A program made the translations under genes and the position numbers. 64,000 nt of DNA from Enterobacteriaceae bacterium UBA5654 (lineage in GTDB: Bacteria > Pseudomonadota > Gammaproteobacteria > Enterobacterales > Enterobacteriaceae). The stretch spans positions 474,738 through 538,737 of the forward strand of contig DIJC01000004.1 of the NCBI GenBank assembly GCA_002421005.1, given 5' to 3'. Positions 9,889 to 19,726 of this stretch are shown piece by piece; positions within the stretch are counted from its first letter, which is position 1; every line of letters begins with the position of its first letter. The notes beneath the pieces are model-generated. The model saw only the letters and a program-made list of their open reading frames with translations, was not told where the DNA came from and ran no database searches.

Positions 9889-10223
9889 GATCCGCTCTTC
9901 CCTGCGTTATTACGCGCGTCCACTGCCGCCACGCATTTCATAATCACTTCCGCCGCATGCCCGACGCATTGACCAATTTTGACCCGAATAATCACTTTGC
10001 CGTGAAAGCGTTCCTCTTCTTCAATCGCCCGGTCGGCGGCAATAATGACGAAATCCGCCGCCGCAACCTCCTCACGGGTAATTTTATTCAGCATCCCCAT
10101 CGCGCCCTGCTGTTCGATTTTTACCGAATGCCCCAGCCGTGCGCCCTCTTTCTCCAGCGATTTTGCCGCCATGGGCGTATGCGCCAGACCCGCAATACAT
10201 GAGGTGACTCCAACGATATTCAT
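9885..10223 (-). CDS. PTS fructose-family EIIB component
   Basis: A 112-residue cytoplasmic phosphocarrier. The fructose-type EIIB signature TSCIAGLAHTPMAA puts the phosphorylated Cys at residue 9, followed by the expected FVIIAAD segment. It accepts phosphate from the upstream EIIA and donates it to the incoming sugar. It overlaps EIIA (ATGA at 10220-10223) and EIIC by four bases each, which indicates tight translational coupling. Confidence 0.9.
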   Translation of the reverse strand: MNIVGVTSCIAGLAHTPMAAKSLEKEGARLGHSVKIEQQGAMGMLNKITREEVAAADFVIIAADRAIEEEERFHGKVIIRVKIGQCVGHAAEVIMKCVAAVDARNNAGKSGS

Positions 10224-10681
10224 GCTTCCCCCTGAACTGAAATTCGTAACTGCATAAACTGAAACAGCTCTTCTTCATCTTTTGCCGCGAAGAGCTTTTC
10301 CCTGAATTCGTCATCAACAATTTGACTGGCGAGGCTATTAATAATTTTCAGATGCAGCACTTTGGCCCCGCTCTCCGGCACCAGCAGGCCGAAAATGATC
10401 TGCACCGGTAGCGCGTCGAGACTTTCCCAGTCAATGGGCTGGCGCAGCCGAATTAAAATCACCCCTGCCCGCGCGACGTTGGCGGTTTTGGCGTGGGGGA
10501 TCGCAATCTGGTTTTCGAAGCCGGTGGAATACTGGTTTTCACGCGCCCAGAAGTCGGCCTCTATTTTATCGGCGTCGGTCGCCCAGCCCTGCGCTACCGC
10601 ATGGCGGGCGAGAAACTGAAAGATCTCTTTTTTGTTGCTGAAGGTCTGATTGAGAAAAATGTTTTGCCGGGCAATGAGCAT
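10220..10681 (-). CDS. PTS fructose/mannitol-family EIIA component
   Basis: First gene of the five-gene operon, 153 residues. The EIIA signature AIPHAKT puts the phosphorylated His at residue 63. It receives phosphate from HPr and passes it to the EIIB next to it. A GGGAG ribosome binding site lies about 10 bases upstream of the ATG. The 248 bases between this gene and yciO should hold the operon promoter; a CGTTTTCC direct repeat there is a candidate activator site. Confidence 0.9.
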   Translation of the reverse strand: MLIARQNIFLNQTFSNKKEIFQFLARHAVAQGWATDADKIEADFWARENQYSTGFENQIAIPHAKTANVARAGVILIRLRQPIDWESLDALPVQIIFGLLVPESGAKVLHLKIINSLASQIVDDEFREKLFAAKDEEELFQFMQLRISVQGEA

Positions 10682-10901
10682 GAGCGGATATCTCCCTGTG
10701 CATCGTCTGTCATTTGAAGTGATCCACAGACTAAACCGTTTTCCTTTGCGGTTCTGACAAGCGTTTTCCCCGCTTTCTGGAAATGAATTGTTGGTAAGGG
10801 GGCAAAAGAGTGAATTAGCTCAAATATCCACGCAACTCTGTGAGAGATATCAAAAAACCAGCGCTGGGGTGACGTGCGGAAAGGGGAAAGCAGGAGAGAA
10901 A

Positions 10902-10923
10902 CGGCAGCGGTGAGGCGCTGCCG
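10902..10923 (-). terminator. Hairpin downstream of yciO
   Basis: An 8-bp perfect stem CGGCAGCG/CGCTGCCG with a 6-base loop lies 6 bases after the yciO stop. On the minus strand only a short T-rich stretch (TTTCTCT) follows, so it may be a weak terminator. Confidence 0.5.
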
Positions 10924-10929
10924 CAGAGA

Positions 10930-11550
10930 TTATAAGAAAGGCTTAACGTCACCCACGCCTTCGCGCAGAACGACCGGCGAATCATCGGTGAGATCGATAA
11001 CCGTCGTCGGCTGCTGACCAAGGTAGCCGCCGTGAATAATCAAATCCACCAGCTTCTCCAGCCGGTCTTTGATTTCTTCCGGGTCGGACTCGGTAAAGTC
11101 GCTGCCCGGCAGCATCAGCGAGGTGGAGAGCATCGGCTCGCCGAGCGTTTCCAGCAGCGCCACCGCGATTGGGTTAGACGGCACGCGCAGGCCGATAGTT
11201 TTACGCTTCTCCTGCAACAGGCGGCGCGGCACCTCTTTCGTACCTTTCAGGATGAAAGTGTAATTCCCCGGCGTGTTGTTTTTGATCAGGCGGAAAGCGA
11301 CGTTATCAACAAACGAATAGGTCGACAGCTCCGACAAATCGCGGCACATCAGGGTAAAGTTGTGACCGTCCGGCAAATGACGGATGCGGCAGATGCGCTC
11401 CATCGCGCCTTTGTCTTCGATCTTGCAGCCCAGCGCGTAGCCGGAATCGGTCGGGTAGACAATGACGCCGCCTTTGCGGACGATTTCCACCGCCTGATTA
11501 ATCAGACGCGGCTGCGGGTTATCCGGGTGGATATAAAAAAACTGACTCAT
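10930..11550 (-). CDS. yciO: YciO, Sua5/YciO/YrdC-family protein
   Basis: A 206-residue cytoplasmic protein, the same length as E. coli YciO. A single YrdC-like RNA-binding fold spans almost the whole chain, with the family segment VYPTDSGYALGC near residues 32-43. TsaC/YrdC relatives make threonylcarbamoyl-adenylate for t6A tRNA modification; the cellular role of YciO is less clear. It starts 9 bases after the rnm stop, in an rnm-yciO operon as in E. coli. Confidence 0.94.
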   Translation of the reverse strand: MSQFFYIHPDNPQPRLINQAVEIVRKGGVIVYPTDSGYALGCKIEDKGAMERICRIRHLPDGHNFTLMCRDLSELSTYSFVDNVAFRLIKNNTPGNYTFILKGTKEVPRRLLQEKRKTIGLRVPSNPIAVALLETLGEPMLSTSLMLPGSDFTESDPEEIKDRLEKLVDLIIHGGYLGQQPTTVIDLTDDSPVVLREGVGDVKPFL

Positions 11551-11559
11551 ACTTCCCTC

Positions 11560-12429
11560 TCAATCGGTGTTCTGCGGCTGTTCCCACAACTGCCACACGC
11601 CTTCAACCCCGGCGGGCAGCCAGAGTTTGCGGCCCAGTTCTATCCACGAACAGGGCTGGTGAAAATCCGATCCCTGCGAGGCCAGAAGCCCAAACTGGCG
11701 GGCATAAGCCGCTAGCTGCGTGCGTTCATTAGGACCCTGCTGACACTGGGCGACTTCCATCGCATCTCCGCCGCGTTCGGCGAAGTAAGCCAGCAGTCTT
11801 TTCAGCCACTTGGCGCTGAGATCGTAACGCCCTGGATGGGCAATCACGGCCTTGCCGCCAGAATGATGAATCACATCAATAGCTTGATCTATTGTACACC
11901 ACTGCGGAGGAACGTATCCGGTTTTCCCTCGGGCGAGGTATTTTTTGAATACGTCCGCCATATTGCTGGCTTTCCCCGCCCCGACCAGGAACCGGGCGAA
12001 ATGGCCGCGCGTGACCGCTCCGCCCGCCGCCAGTTTTAACGCGCCTTCCCATGCGCCGGGAATATGCGCTTTTTCCAGCCGCTCAGCGATAAGCCGCGCG
12101 CGCTGCTGACGACGTTCCTTTTGCTCCGCCAGGAAGGCGATCATCTCAGGATGGGTGATATCAATATTCAGCCCGACAATATGAATTTCATGATTTTCCC
12201 AGACGGTCGAGATTTCAACGCCGGTGATGAGATCCAGTCCCAGCCCGGCGCGGGCAATTTCCGCCTGCGCTGCCGGAATGGCGTCAACGCTGTCGTGATC
12301 GGTAATCGCCAGCGTACCAATGCGCATCTGCACGGCGCGATGGACTAATTCTTCGGGGGAAAGCATACCGTCAGAGGCAGTGGTATGGCTGTGCAGGTCG
12401 TAAATAATCGCGTACTGGGGATCGCTCAA
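11560..12429 (-). CDS. rnm: RNase AM / PHP-domain 5'-3' exonuclease (Rnm, YciV/TrpH)
   Basis: PHP-family metal-dependent nuclease of 289 residues. The first metal motif DLHSH is at 11-15, ITDHDSVDA near 60, and EISTVWENHEIHIVGLNID, VIAHPGR and SQGSDFHQP follow. The E. coli protein trims 5' ends of ribosomal and other short RNAs. I chose the TTG at 12429 because it aligns with the SDxxYAxIYDLHSH start of E. coli YciV; the longer in-frame ATG start at 12519 would add 30 residues that run into the trp promoter. It is divergent from the trp operon. Confidence 0.92.
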   Translation of the reverse strand: MSDPQYAIIYDLHSHTTASDGMLSPEELVHRAVQMRIGTLAITDHDSVDAIPAAQAEIARAGLGLDLITGVEISTVWENHEIHIVGLNIDITHPEMIAFLAEQKERRQQRARLIAERLEKAHIPGAWEGALKLAAGGAVTRGHFARFLVGAGKASNMADVFKKYLARGKTGYVPPQWCTIDQAIDVIHHSGGKAVIAHPGRYDLSAKWLKRLLAYFAERGGDAMEVAQCQQGPNERTQLAAYARQFGLLASQGSDFHQPCSWIELGRKLWLPAGVEGVWQLWEQPQNTD

Positions 12430-12503
12430 AACGGCTCCGGTTGGGTATATACAGGTTCGGCGAACCATCATAACGGCTGAAGTGGATTTTCTGAAACGAG
12501 GGC

Positions 12504-12537
12504 TTGACTTTATTTTCATGAACTAGTTAACTAGTAC
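12504..12537 (+). promoter_or_regulatory. trp promoter and TrpR operator
   Basis: A -35 TTGACT (12504-12509) and a -10 TTAACT (12527-12532) are separated by 17 bases. The -10 lies inside the palindrome GAACTAGTTAACTAGTAC (12520-12537), which matches the known E. coli TrpR operator. Repression by TrpR-tryptophan is therefore expected. Confidence 0.92.
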
Positions 12538-12565
12538 GAAAGTTCACTCTGATGAGGTATCTGAA

Positions 12566-12613
12566 ATGAAGGCACATTTTTCTCTGCACGATGGTTGGCG
12601 CGCTCCCTGTTAA
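12566..12613 (+). CDS. trpL: trp operon leader peptide TrpL
   Basis: A 15-codon leader read from ATG 12566 after a GAGG ribosome binding site; it translates as MKAHFSLHDGWRAPC. It corresponds to the E. coli ([14 protein letters not shown]) and Salmonella leaders, but there is only one Trp codon (12596-12598) where those have two in tandem. Ribosome stalling at this codon when charged tRNA-Trp is scarce should favour the antiterminator. It is too short to be found by length-limited ORF calling. Confidence 0.88.
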   Translation: MKAHFSLHDGWRAPC

Positions 12614-12681
12614 CGGGCGGTGTCATCGCGTCTGCACTTCGCAAACAGATACCTGGCCCGCCACCGAGCGGGCTTTTTTTT
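12614..12681 (+). terminator. trp attenuator (antiterminator and terminator)
   Basis: Segment 2 (CGGGC at 12614-12618, GGTGT at 12619-12623) can pair with segment 3 (ATACC at 12649-12653, GCCCG at 12656-12660) as antiterminator. Segment 3 can instead pair with segment 4: GCCCGC (12656-12661) with GCGGGC (12668-12673), followed by eight T residues (12674-12681). This is the standard 2:3 versus 3:4 attenuation switch. Confidence 0.9.
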
Positions 12682-12703
12682 GAACAGAACAGATGAGAAT
12701 ACA

Positions 12704-14266
12704 ATGCAAACGTCAAAACCCATTCTTGAACTGCTGACCAGCGATGCGCTGTATCGCGAAGACCCTACTGCGCTGTTCCATCAGCTTTGCGCGGAGCGTC
12801 CCGCCACGCTGCTGCTGGAATCGGCAGATATTGACAGCAAAGACGATTTAAAAAGCCTGCTGCTGGTAGACAGCGCGCTGCGCATCTCGGCATTAGGTGA
12901 CACTGTCACAATTAACGCACTGACCGCTAACGGCGCGGCGCTGCTGCCGCTGCTCGATTCCGCCCTGCCCGCAGGCGTCGCAAATGAGCGTCAGGAAAAC
13001 GCCCGCGTGCTGCGCTTTCCGCCGGTCAGCACGCTGCTGGATGAAGACGCCCGCCTCTGCTCACTGTCGGTGTTCGACGCCTTCCGCCTGATTCAGGAAC
13101 GGGTCATCGTGCCGCAGGCAGAGCGCGAAGCGATGTTCTTTGGCGGCCTGTTCGCCTACGACCTGGTGTCCGGTTTTGAGGATTTACCCCAGCTTGCCAG
13201 CGACACCGCCTGCCCGGATTACTGCTTCTATCTGGCAGAAACGCTGCTGGTGATCGACCATCAGAGCCAAAAAACGCGCATCCAGTGCAGCCTGTTTACG
13301 CCGCTGGAAGATGAAAAGCAGCGCTTAAGCCAGCGCATTGCGCAGCTCCGCCAGCAGCTTGGCGAGCCGCCGCTGCCGCTGCCGGTTGAACCCGTTACCC
13401 ACATGCGCAGCGTCTGTAATCAGAGCGATGATGAATTCGGCGCGGTGGTGCGTCAGATGCAGAAAGCGATCCGCGCCGGTGAAATTTTCCAGGTGGTGCC
13501 TTCCCGCCAGTTCTCATTGCCCTGCCCGTCACCGCTGGCGGCCTACGACGTGCTGAAGAAAAGCAACCCCAGCCCGTATATGTTCTTTATGCAGGACAAC
13601 GACTTCACCCTGTTCGGTGCATCGCCGGAAAGCTCGCTGAAATATGACGCCGTTTCCCGGCAGATTGAAATCTACCCGATTGCCGGAACGCGTCCGCGCG
13701 GTCGCCGGGCTGACGGCTCGCTGGATCGCGACCTCGACAGCCGCATTGAGCTGGAAATGCGCACCGACCACAAAGAATTGTCGGAACATTTAATGCTGGT
13801 GGATCTGGCGCGCAACGACCTGGCGCGGATTTGCACGCCGGGCAGCCGCTACGTGGCGGACTTAACCAAAGTCGACCGCTACTCGTTCGTTATGCACCTC
13901 GTTTCCAGAGTGGTCGGTGAACTCCGTCATGACCTCGACGCCCTGCACGCCTACCGCGCCTGCATGAATATGGGCACCCTCAGCGGCGCGCCGAAAGTTC
14001 GCGCCATGCAGCTCATCGCCGCTGCCGAAGGCAAACGACGCGGCAGCTACGGCGGCGCGGTGGGTTACTTTACCGCCCACGGCGACCTCGATACCTGCAT
14101 TGTGATCCGCTCAGCCTTCGTTGAGAACGGCGTGGCGACCGTCCAGGCGGGCGCAGGCGTGGTGCTGGATTCCGTGCCACAGTCCGAAGCCGATGAAACC
14201 CGAAATAAAGCCCGCGCGGTGCTGCGCGCTATTGCCACCGCCCATCACGCACAGGAGATTTTCTGA
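12704..14266 (+). CDS. trpE: Anthranilate synthase component I TrpE
   Basis: Large subunit of anthranilate synthase, 520 residues, the same length as in E. coli. It converts chorismate and ammonia to anthranilate, the first committed step of tryptophan synthesis. The feedback-inhibition motif LLLES has Ser40, and the chorismate-binding domain has [21 protein letters not shown] and [11 protein letters not shown]. The start is the ATG 22 bases after the attenuator T tract and matches MQTxKP of E. coli. The end overlaps trpGD by one base (TGATG). Confidence 0.97.
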   Translation: MQTSKPILELLTSDALYREDPTALFHQLCAERPATLLLESADIDSKDDLKSLLLVDSALRISALGDTVTINALTANGAALLPLLDSALPAGVANERQENARVLRFPPVSTLLDEDARLCSLSVFDAFRLIQERVIVPQAEREAMFFGGLFAYDLVSGFEDLPQLASDTACPDYCFYLAETLLVIDHQSQKTRIQCSLFTPLEDEKQRLSQRIAQLRQQLGEPPLPLPVEPVTHMRSVCNQSDDEFGAVVRQMQKAIRAGEIFQVVPSRQFSLPCPSPLAAYDVLKKSNPSPYMFFMQDNDFTLFGASPESSLKYDAVSRQIEIYPIAGTRPRGRRADGSLDRDLDSRIELEMRTDHKELSEHLMLVDLARNDLARICTPGSRYVADLTKVDRYSFVMHLVSRVVGELRHDLDALHAYRACMNMGTLSGAPKVRAMQLIAAAEGKRRGSYGGAVGYFTAHGDLDTCIVIRSAFVENGVATVQAGAGVVLDSVPQSEADETRNKARAVLRAIATAHHAQEIF

Positions 14267-15861
14267 TGGCTGACATTCTGCTGCTTGATAACATTGATTC
14301 CTTTACTTACAACCTGGCGGATCAGCTGCGTGCCAGCGGGCACAACGTAGTGATTTATCGCAATCATGTCCCGGCGCAAACCCTGATCGAACGCCTGGCG
14401 ACCATGGACAACCCGGTGCTGATGCTCTCCCCCGGCCCTGGCGCGCCGAGCGAAGCGGGCTGTATGCCGGAGCTGCTGACCCGAATGCGCGGTAAGCTGC
14501 CGATCATCGGCATCTGTCTGGGTCATCAGGCGATTGTCGAAGCCTACGGTGGTTATGTCGGTCAGGCGGGGGAAATTCTCCACGGCAAAGCGTCCAGCAT
14601 TGAGCATGACGGTCAGGCGATGTTTGCGGGCCTGCCGAATCCGCTTCCCGTCGCGCGCTATCATTCGCTGGTCGGCAGCAACGTGCCTGCCGGATTAACC
14701 ATCAACGCTCATTTTAACGGCATGGTCATGGCGGTGCGTCACGATGCGGATCGCGTCTGCGGTTTCCAGTTCCACCCGGAATCGATTCTCACCACCCAGG
14801 GCGCACGTCTGCTGGAACAAACCCTTGCCTGGGCTATCCAGAAACTGGAACAGACCAACACCCTGCAACCGGTGCTGGAAAAACTGTACCAGGCACAGAC
14901 GCTCAGCCAGCAGGAAAGCCATCAGCTCTTTTCTGCGGTAGTACGCGGCGAACTGAAGCCGGAACAGCTGGCGGCCGCGCTGGTGAGTATGAAAGTGCGC
15001 GGCGAGCATCCGAATGAAATTGCCGGAGCCGCCACCGCCCTGCTGGAGAACGCCGCGCCGTTCCCGCGCCCGGACTATTTATTCGCTGATATCGTCGGCA
15101 CCGGCGGCGACGGCAGCAACAGTATTAACATCTCCACCGCCAGCGCATTTGTCGCCGCTGCCTGTGGACTGAAGGTGGCGAAGCACGGCAACCGCAGCGT
15201 TTCGAGCAAGTCGGGATCGTCAGATTTACTGGCCGCGTTCGGGATTAATCTGGAGATGAATGCCGACAAATCCCGCCTGGCACTGGATGAACTGGGCGTC
15301 TGCTTCCTGTTCGCGCCGAAATATCATACCGGCTTCCGCCACGCCATGCCGGTGCGCCAGCAGTTGAAAACCCGCACCCTGTTTAACGTGCTGGGGCCGT
15401 TAATTAACCCGGCGCATCCGCCGCTGGCGCTGATTGGCGTCTACAGCCCGGAACTGGTGTTGCCCATTGCCGAAACCCTGCGCGTGCTGGGCTATCAGCG
15501 GGCGGCGGTGGTTCACAGCGGCGGCATGGACGAAGTTTCCCTGCACGCGCCGACAGTGGTGGCAGAACTGCACAACGGCGAAATCAAAAATTATCAGCTT
15601 ACCGCCGACGATTTTGGCCTGACGCCCTATCATCAGCAGGAGCTGGCGGGCGGCACGCCGGAAGAAAACCGTGACATTTTAACACGCTTACTACAAGGTA
15701 AAGGAGAGCCGGCCCATGAAGCTGCGGTCGCCGCCAACGTCGCGATGCTAATGCGTCTGCACGGTGAAGAAGACCTGCACGCCAATGCCCGGAAAGTGCT
15801 CGGCGTCCTGCGCAGCGGCGCGGCCTACGATTGTGTTACCGCCCTAGCGGCGAGAGGATAA
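14266..15861 (+). CDS. trpD: Fused anthranilate synthase II / anthranilate phosphoribosyltransferase TrpGD
   Basis: A 531-residue fusion. Residues 1-195 are a class I glutamine amidotransferase with nucleophile Cys84 in GICLGHQ and the His-x-Glu pair in FHPES; they feed ammonia to TrpE. From about 200 on is the phosphoribosyltransferase that adds phosphoribose from PRPP to anthranilate, with [14 protein letters not shown] as the PRPP-binding motif and the conserved KHGNRSVSS. The fusion is the usual arrangement of Enterobacteriaceae. Confidence 0.97.
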   Translation: MADILLLDNIDSFTYNLADQLRASGHNVVIYRNHVPAQTLIERLATMDNPVLMLSPGPGAPSEAGCMPELLTRMRGKLPIIGICLGHQAIVEAYGGYVGQAGEILHGKASSIEHDGQAMFAGLPNPLPVARYHSLVGSNVPAGLTINAHFNGMVMAVRHDADRVCGFQFHPESILTTQGARLLEQTLAWAIQKLEQTNTLQPVLEKLYQAQTLSQQESHQLFSAVVRGELKPEQLAAALVSMKVRGEHPNEIAGAATALLENAAPFPRPDYLFADIVGTGGDGSNSINISTASAFVAAACGLKVAKHGNRSVSSKSGSSDLLAAFGINLEMNADKSRLALDELGVCFLFAPKYHTGFRHAMPVRQQLKTRTLFNVLGPLINPAHPPLALIGVYSPELVLPIAETLRVLGYQRAAVVHSGGMDEVSLHAPTVVAELHNGEIKNYQLTADDFGLTPYHQQELAGGTPEENRDILTRLLQGKGEPAHEAAVAANVAMLMRLHGEEDLHANARKVLGVLRSGAAYDCVTALAARG

Positions 15862-15864
15862 ATA

Positions 15865-17223
15865 ATGCAGACCGTTTTAGCGAAAATCGTCGCCGACAAG
15901 ACGATATGGGTAGCAAACCGCAAACAACACCAGCCGCTGGCCAGCTTTCAGAATGAGGTGCTGCCCAGCCAGCGCGATTTCTATGGCGCGCTCCAGGGCG
16001 CACGCACCGCGTTTATTCTGGAATGTAAAAAAGCGTCGCCGTCAAAAGGCACCATCCGCGATGATTTTGACCCGGCTCGCATTGCCGAAGTGTACAAACA
16101 TCATGCCTCGGCGATTTCAGTGCTGACCGACGAGAAATATTTCCAGGGCAGTTTTGATTTTCTGCCCATCGTCAGCGGCATCGCCCCGCAACCGATTCTA
16201 TGTAAGGATTTCATCGTCGATCCTTACCAGATTTACCTCGCGCGTCACTATCAGGCCGACGCCTGCCTGCTGATGCTCTCGGTGCTGGACGACGACCAGT
16301 ACCGCCAGCTTTCCGCCGTCGCTCATAGCCTGAATATGGGCGTGCTGACGGAGGTGAGTAATGAAGAAGAACTGGAGCGCGCTATCGCGCTTAAGGCCAA
16401 AGTGGTCGGCATCAACAACCGCGACCTGCGGGATCTGTCTATCGATCTCAACCGCACCCGCGAACTGGCACCGCGCCTCGGTCACGGCGTGACGGTGATC
16501 AGCGAATCCGGGATTAACACTTACGCCCAGGTCCGCGAGCTTAGCCGCTTTGCCAACGGTTTTCTGATTGGCTCGGCGCTGATGTCGCATGAGGATCTTA
16601 ACGCCGCCGTACTGCGGGTGCTGCTGGGAGAAAACAAAGTCTGTGGCCTGACCTGCGCCGAAGACGCCCGCGCTGCCTTTGACGCCGGAGCCAGTTACGG
16701 CGGGCTGATTTTCGTGCCAGCCTCCCCGCGCGCGGTGAACGAAGCGCAGGCGCGGGAAGTGATGGCAGGCGCACCGCTGCGCTATGTTGGCGTGTTCCGC
16801 GATGCGGATATCGCCACCGTTGCCGCTACCGCCGAAGCGCTGCATCTGACCGCCGTGCAGTTACACGGCGCGGAAGATCAGTCTTATATTAACGCCCTGC
16901 GCGCACAGCTACCCGACTCCGTGCAGATCTGGAAAGCGTTAAGCGTAGGCGTAACGCTGCCTGCCCGCACGCTGGTGCATGTGGACAAATACGTCTTCGA
17001 CAACGGACAGGGCGGAAGCGGTCAGCAATTCAACTGGTCGCTGCTGGAAGGTCAGGACTTAAGTAACGTTTTACTGGCGGGTGGACTTGGCCCTGACAAC
17101 TGCGTCGCCGCAGCCGATACCGGCTGTGCCGGGCTTGATTTCAATTCTGGCGTAGAGTCTGCACCGGGAATTAAAGATGCCGGGAAACTGGCCTCGGTGT
17201 TTCGGACGCTGCGCGCATATTAA
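15865..17223 (+). CDS. trpC: Bifunctional IGP synthase / PRA isomerase TrpCF
   Basis: A 452-residue protein of two fused TIM barrels. The N-terminal half (about 1-255) is indole-3-glycerol-phosphate synthase, with [10 protein letters not shown] and [16 protein letters not shown] motifs. The C-terminal half is phosphoribosylanthranilate isomerase, with its VCGLT start near residue 258 and FVPASPR. The two catalyse consecutive steps of tryptophan synthesis. It starts 3 bases after trpGD. Confidence 0.97.
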   Translation: MQTVLAKIVADKTIWVANRKQHQPLASFQNEVLPSQRDFYGALQGARTAFILECKKASPSKGTIRDDFDPARIAEVYKHHASAISVLTDEKYFQGSFDFLPIVSGIAPQPILCKDFIVDPYQIYLARHYQADACLLMLSVLDDDQYRQLSAVAHSLNMGVLTEVSNEEELERAIALKAKVVGINNRDLRDLSIDLNRTRELAPRLGHGVTVISESGINTYAQVRELSRFANGFLIGSALMSHEDLNAAVLRVLLGENKVCGLTCAEDARAAFDAGASYGGLIFVPASPRAVNEAQAREVMAGAPLRYVGVFRDADIATVAATAEALHLTAVQLHGAEDQSYINALRAQLPDSVQIWKALSVGVTLPARTLVHVDKYVFDNGQGGSGQQFNWSLLEGQDLSNVLLAGGLGPDNCVAAADTGCAGLDFNSGVESAPGIKDAGKLASVFRTLRAY

Positions 17224-17233
17224 GGAAGCGACA

Positions 17234-18427
17234 ATGACAACATTATTAAATCCCTATTTTGGTGAGTTTGGTGGTATGTACGTACCGCAAATCCTGATGC
17301 CTGCGCTGCGCCAGCTGGAAGAAGCCTTCGTCAGCGCGCAGAAAGATCCCGAATTTCAGGCCCGGTTCACCGATTTGCTGAAAAACTACGCCGGTCGTCC
17401 TACCGCGCTGACCAAATGTCAGAACATTACGGCGGGCACCCGCACCACGTTGTATCTCAAGCGTGAAGATTTGCTCCACGGCGGCGCGCACAAAACTAAC
17501 CAGGTGCTCGGTCAGGCGCTGCTGGCAAAACGTATGGGCAAGACCGAAATCATCGCCGAGACCGGCGCGGGTCAGCACGGCGTGGCGTCGGCACTCGCCA
17601 GCGCACTGCTGGGGCTAAAATGCCGCATCTATATGGGGGCTAAAGACGTTGAGCGTCAGTCGCCGAACGTGTTCCGTATGCGCCTGATGGGTGCCGAAGT
17701 GATACCGGTATACAGCGGTTCGGCGACGCTGAAAGATGCCTGTAACGAGGCGCTGCGCGACTGGTCCGGCAGCTATGATAACGCCCACTATATGCTCGGC
17801 ACGGCGGCGGGTCCGCACCCCTTCCCGACTATCGTGCGTGAATTCCAGCGCATGATCGGTGAAGAAACCAAAGTGCAGATCCGTGAAAAAGAGGGTCGCC
17901 TGCCGGATGCGGTGATCGCCTGCGTCGGCGGCGGTTCCAACGCCATCGGCATGTTTGCCGATTTTATCGAAGAAACCAGCGTCGGGCTGATTGGTGTTGA
18001 GCCAGCCGGTCACGGCATTGAAAGCGGTGAGCACGGCGCGCCGCTGAAACACGGTCGTGTGGGCATCTACTTCGGCATGAAATCGCCGATGATGCAGACC
18101 GAAGACGGGCAAATCGAAGAATCTTACTCTATTTCTGCAGGGCTGGATTTTCCGTCCGTCGGTCCGCAGCACGCTTATCTGAACAGCACCGGGCGCGCAG
18201 ACTATGTGTCGATTACCGATGACGAAGCACTGGATGCGTTCAAAATTCTCTGTCGCGAGGAAGGTATTATTCCGGCGCTGGAATCGTCTCACGCCCTGGC
18301 CCACGCGTTGAAAATGATGCGCGAAGATCCTGAAAAAGAGCAGCTGCTGGTGGTGAATCTTTCCGGGCGCGGCGACAAAGACATTTTTACCGTACATGAC
18401 ATTCTGAAAGCGCGAGGGGAAATCTGA
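17234..18427 (+). CDS. trpB: Tryptophan synthase beta chain TrpB
   Basis: PLP-dependent beta subunit, 397 residues, which condenses indole and serine to tryptophan. The PLP lysine is Lys87 in HGGAHKTNQ, and the phosphate-binding GGGSNA loop is at about 232-237. The ATG at 17234 follows an AAGGAAG ribosome binding site; the open frame extends further upstream into trpCF but those residues are not part of the family. The last base overlaps the trpA start. Confidence 0.98.
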   Translation: MTTLLNPYFGEFGGMYVPQILMPALRQLEEAFVSAQKDPEFQARFTDLLKNYAGRPTALTKCQNITAGTRTTLYLKREDLLHGGAHKTNQVLGQALLAKRMGKTEIIAETGAGQHGVASALASALLGLKCRIYMGAKDVERQSPNVFRMRLMGAEVIPVYSGSATLKDACNEALRDWSGSYDNAHYMLGTAAGPHPFPTIVREFQRMIGEETKVQIREKEGRLPDAVIACVGGGSNAIGMFADFIEETSVGLIGVEPAGHGIESGEHGAPLKHGRVGIYFGMKSPMMQTEDGQIEESYSISAGLDFPSVGPQHAYLNSTGRADYVSITDDEALDAFKILCREEGIIPALESSHALAHALKMMREDPEKEQLLVVNLSGRGDKDIFTVHDILKARGEI

Positions 18428-19236
18428 TGGAACGCTATGACCAGTTATTTGCCAGACTGAAAGATCGCAAGGAAGGTGCCTTCGTGCCGTTCGTCACCCT
18501 TGGCGATCCGTCCCCGGAACAGTCGCTGAAAATTATCGACACCCTGGTTGCAGCCGGTGCCGATGCGCTGGAGCTGGGTATTCCGTTCTCCGATCCGCTG
18601 GCGGATGGTCCGACCATTCAGAACGCCACCCTGCGCGCGTTTGCCGCAGGCGTCACGCCGGGCCAGTGCTTTGAGATGCTGGCGACCATTCGGCAAAAAT
18701 ACCCGGATATTCCGATTGGCCTGCTGATGTACGCCAACCTGGTATTCAGCAAAGGTATTGATGATTTCTATGCGCAGTGTGAAAAAGTGGGCGTGGATTC
18801 GGTGCTGGTGGCGGATGTGCCGATTGAAGAGTCCGCACCGTTCCGCCAGGCGGCGATGCGTCACAACGTTGCGCCGATTTTTATCTGTCCGCCGAATGCC
18901 GATGACGAACTGCTGCGCCAGATCGCTTCATATGGTCGCGGTTATACCTATCTGCTGTCGCGTGCGGGCGTCACCGGTGCGGAAAATCGCGCCGCCCTGC
19001 CGCTGCATCACCTGGTCGAAAAACTGACCGAGTACCATGCTGCGCCACCGTTGCAGGGCTTTGGTATCTCTGCGCCTGAACAGGTCGCGTCAGCCATTGA
19101 CGCGGGCGCAGCGGGCGCGATTTCCGGTTCGGCTATCGTCAGGATCATCGAAAACAATCTTAACGATCACGCTAACATGCTGGCGGAACTGAAAGCATTT
19201 GTGCAAAACATGAAGGCCGCAACGCTGCGCGCCTGA
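18427..19236 (+). CDS. trpA: Tryptophan synthase alpha chain TrpA
   Basis: Alpha subunit of 269 residues that cleaves indole-3-glycerol phosphate to indole and glyceraldehyde-3-phosphate. Catalytic Glu49 lies in [11 protein letters not shown] and Asp60 in LADGP. It forms the alpha2beta2 complex with TrpB, and its start codon overlaps the trpB stop (TGATG). It is the last gene of the operon. Confidence 0.98.
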   Translation: MERYDQLFARLKDRKEGAFVPFVTLGDPSPEQSLKIIDTLVAAGADALELGIPFSDPLADGPTIQNATLRAFAAGVTPGQCFEMLATIRQKYPDIPIGLLMYANLVFSKGIDDFYAQCEKVGVDSVLVADVPIEESAPFRQAAMRHNVAPIFICPPNADDELLRQIASYGRGYTYLLSRAGVTGAENRAALPLHHLVEKLTEYHAAPPLQGFGISAPEQVASAIDAGAAGAISGSAIVRIIENNLNDHANMLAELKAFVQNMKAATLRA

Positions 19237-19244
19237 TCCCCACT

Positions 19245-19263
19245 GCCCGGCCCCGCGCCGGGC
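19245..19263 (+). terminator. Hairpin after trpA
   Basis: A 7-bp stem GCCCGGC/GCCGGGC with a CCCGC loop between convergent trpA and the MarR gene. No strong T tract follows on either strand, so its role as terminator is plausible but not certain. Confidence 0.5.
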
Positions 19264-19265
19264 GG

Positions 19266-19721
19266 TTACTCGCCCTTCACGCTCTGCGCATATTTGCGCA
19301 CCAGCCGAAAAAGTGTTTCTACGTCATCCGGCGTCCAGTCAGCAAAAATCTGATTCATCAATCGCTCGCGGGCCTGATTAATTTTATCGATCAGGATTTT
19401 CCCCTGCGGCGCAACCGTCACCACGCTCACCCGGCGATCCTTCTCACCAGGCTGTTTCTGCGCCAGCGCCAGCGCTTCCAGACGTTTAACCTGACGGCTG
19501 ACGGTGGTGTAATCGCGTCCCAGCCGGTCTGCCAGCTCCACCACTCCGCCCGGACCGTAGCGATCGATAGCCACCAGCAGCGGGAAAAGTGCCTGGTCCA
19601 GCTTCACGCTGGCTTCCCGCAGCAGGTTTTCATCGCGCAGCGGATGATTCATCACACTGATGATATCGAGCAGCGCACCGTGAAAATCCCGGATATCATA
19701 TTTTTTATGTGCATCTTGCAT
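19266..19721 (-). CDS. MarR-family transcription regulator
   Basis: A 151-residue winged-helix protein with the MarR family signature: a recognition helix in LADRLGRDYTTVSRQVKRLE (about 70-90) and a wing in KDRRVSVVTVAPQG. The chosen ATG at 19721 gives MQDAHKK; 20 further in-frame codons upstream run through the operator region and are unlikely to be translated. It is divergent from an oxidoreductase gene. Two related palindromes in the shared promoter suggest autoregulation and repression of the neighbour. The ligand is unknown. Confidence 0.85.
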   Translation of the reverse strand: MQDAHKKYDIRDFHGALLDIISVMNHPLRDENLLREASVKLDQALFPLLVAIDRYGPGGVVELADRLGRDYTTVSRQVKRLEALALAQKQPGEKDRRVSVVTVAPQGKILIDKINQARERLMNQIFADWTPDDVETLFRLVRKYAQSVKGE

Positions 19722-19726
19722 ATAAA
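19704..19726. promoter_or_regulatory. Candidate MarR operator 1
   Basis: Imperfect palindrome with arms TTTATGTGC and GCATATAAA around ATCTT. It overlaps the start codon of the MarR gene and the -35 of the divergent promoter, and shares the ATGTGCAT core with operator 2. Confidence 0.55.

Noticed and set aside
10713..10728. CRP-like TTTGA-N6-CCACA upstream of the EIIA gene
   Set aside because: Only 8 of 10 half-site bases match, and it lies so close to the start codon (about 40 bases) that normal CRP activation would leave no room for the transcript leader.
12430..12519. Longer rnm starting at the ATG at 12519
   Set aside because: The extra 30 residues are not family-like and would run over the trp -35; the TTG at 12429 matches the E. 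coli N-terminus.
17615..18397. 260-codon minus-strand open frame opposite trpB
   Set aside because: Antisense shadow of a highly conserved gene; no ribosome binding site or domain.
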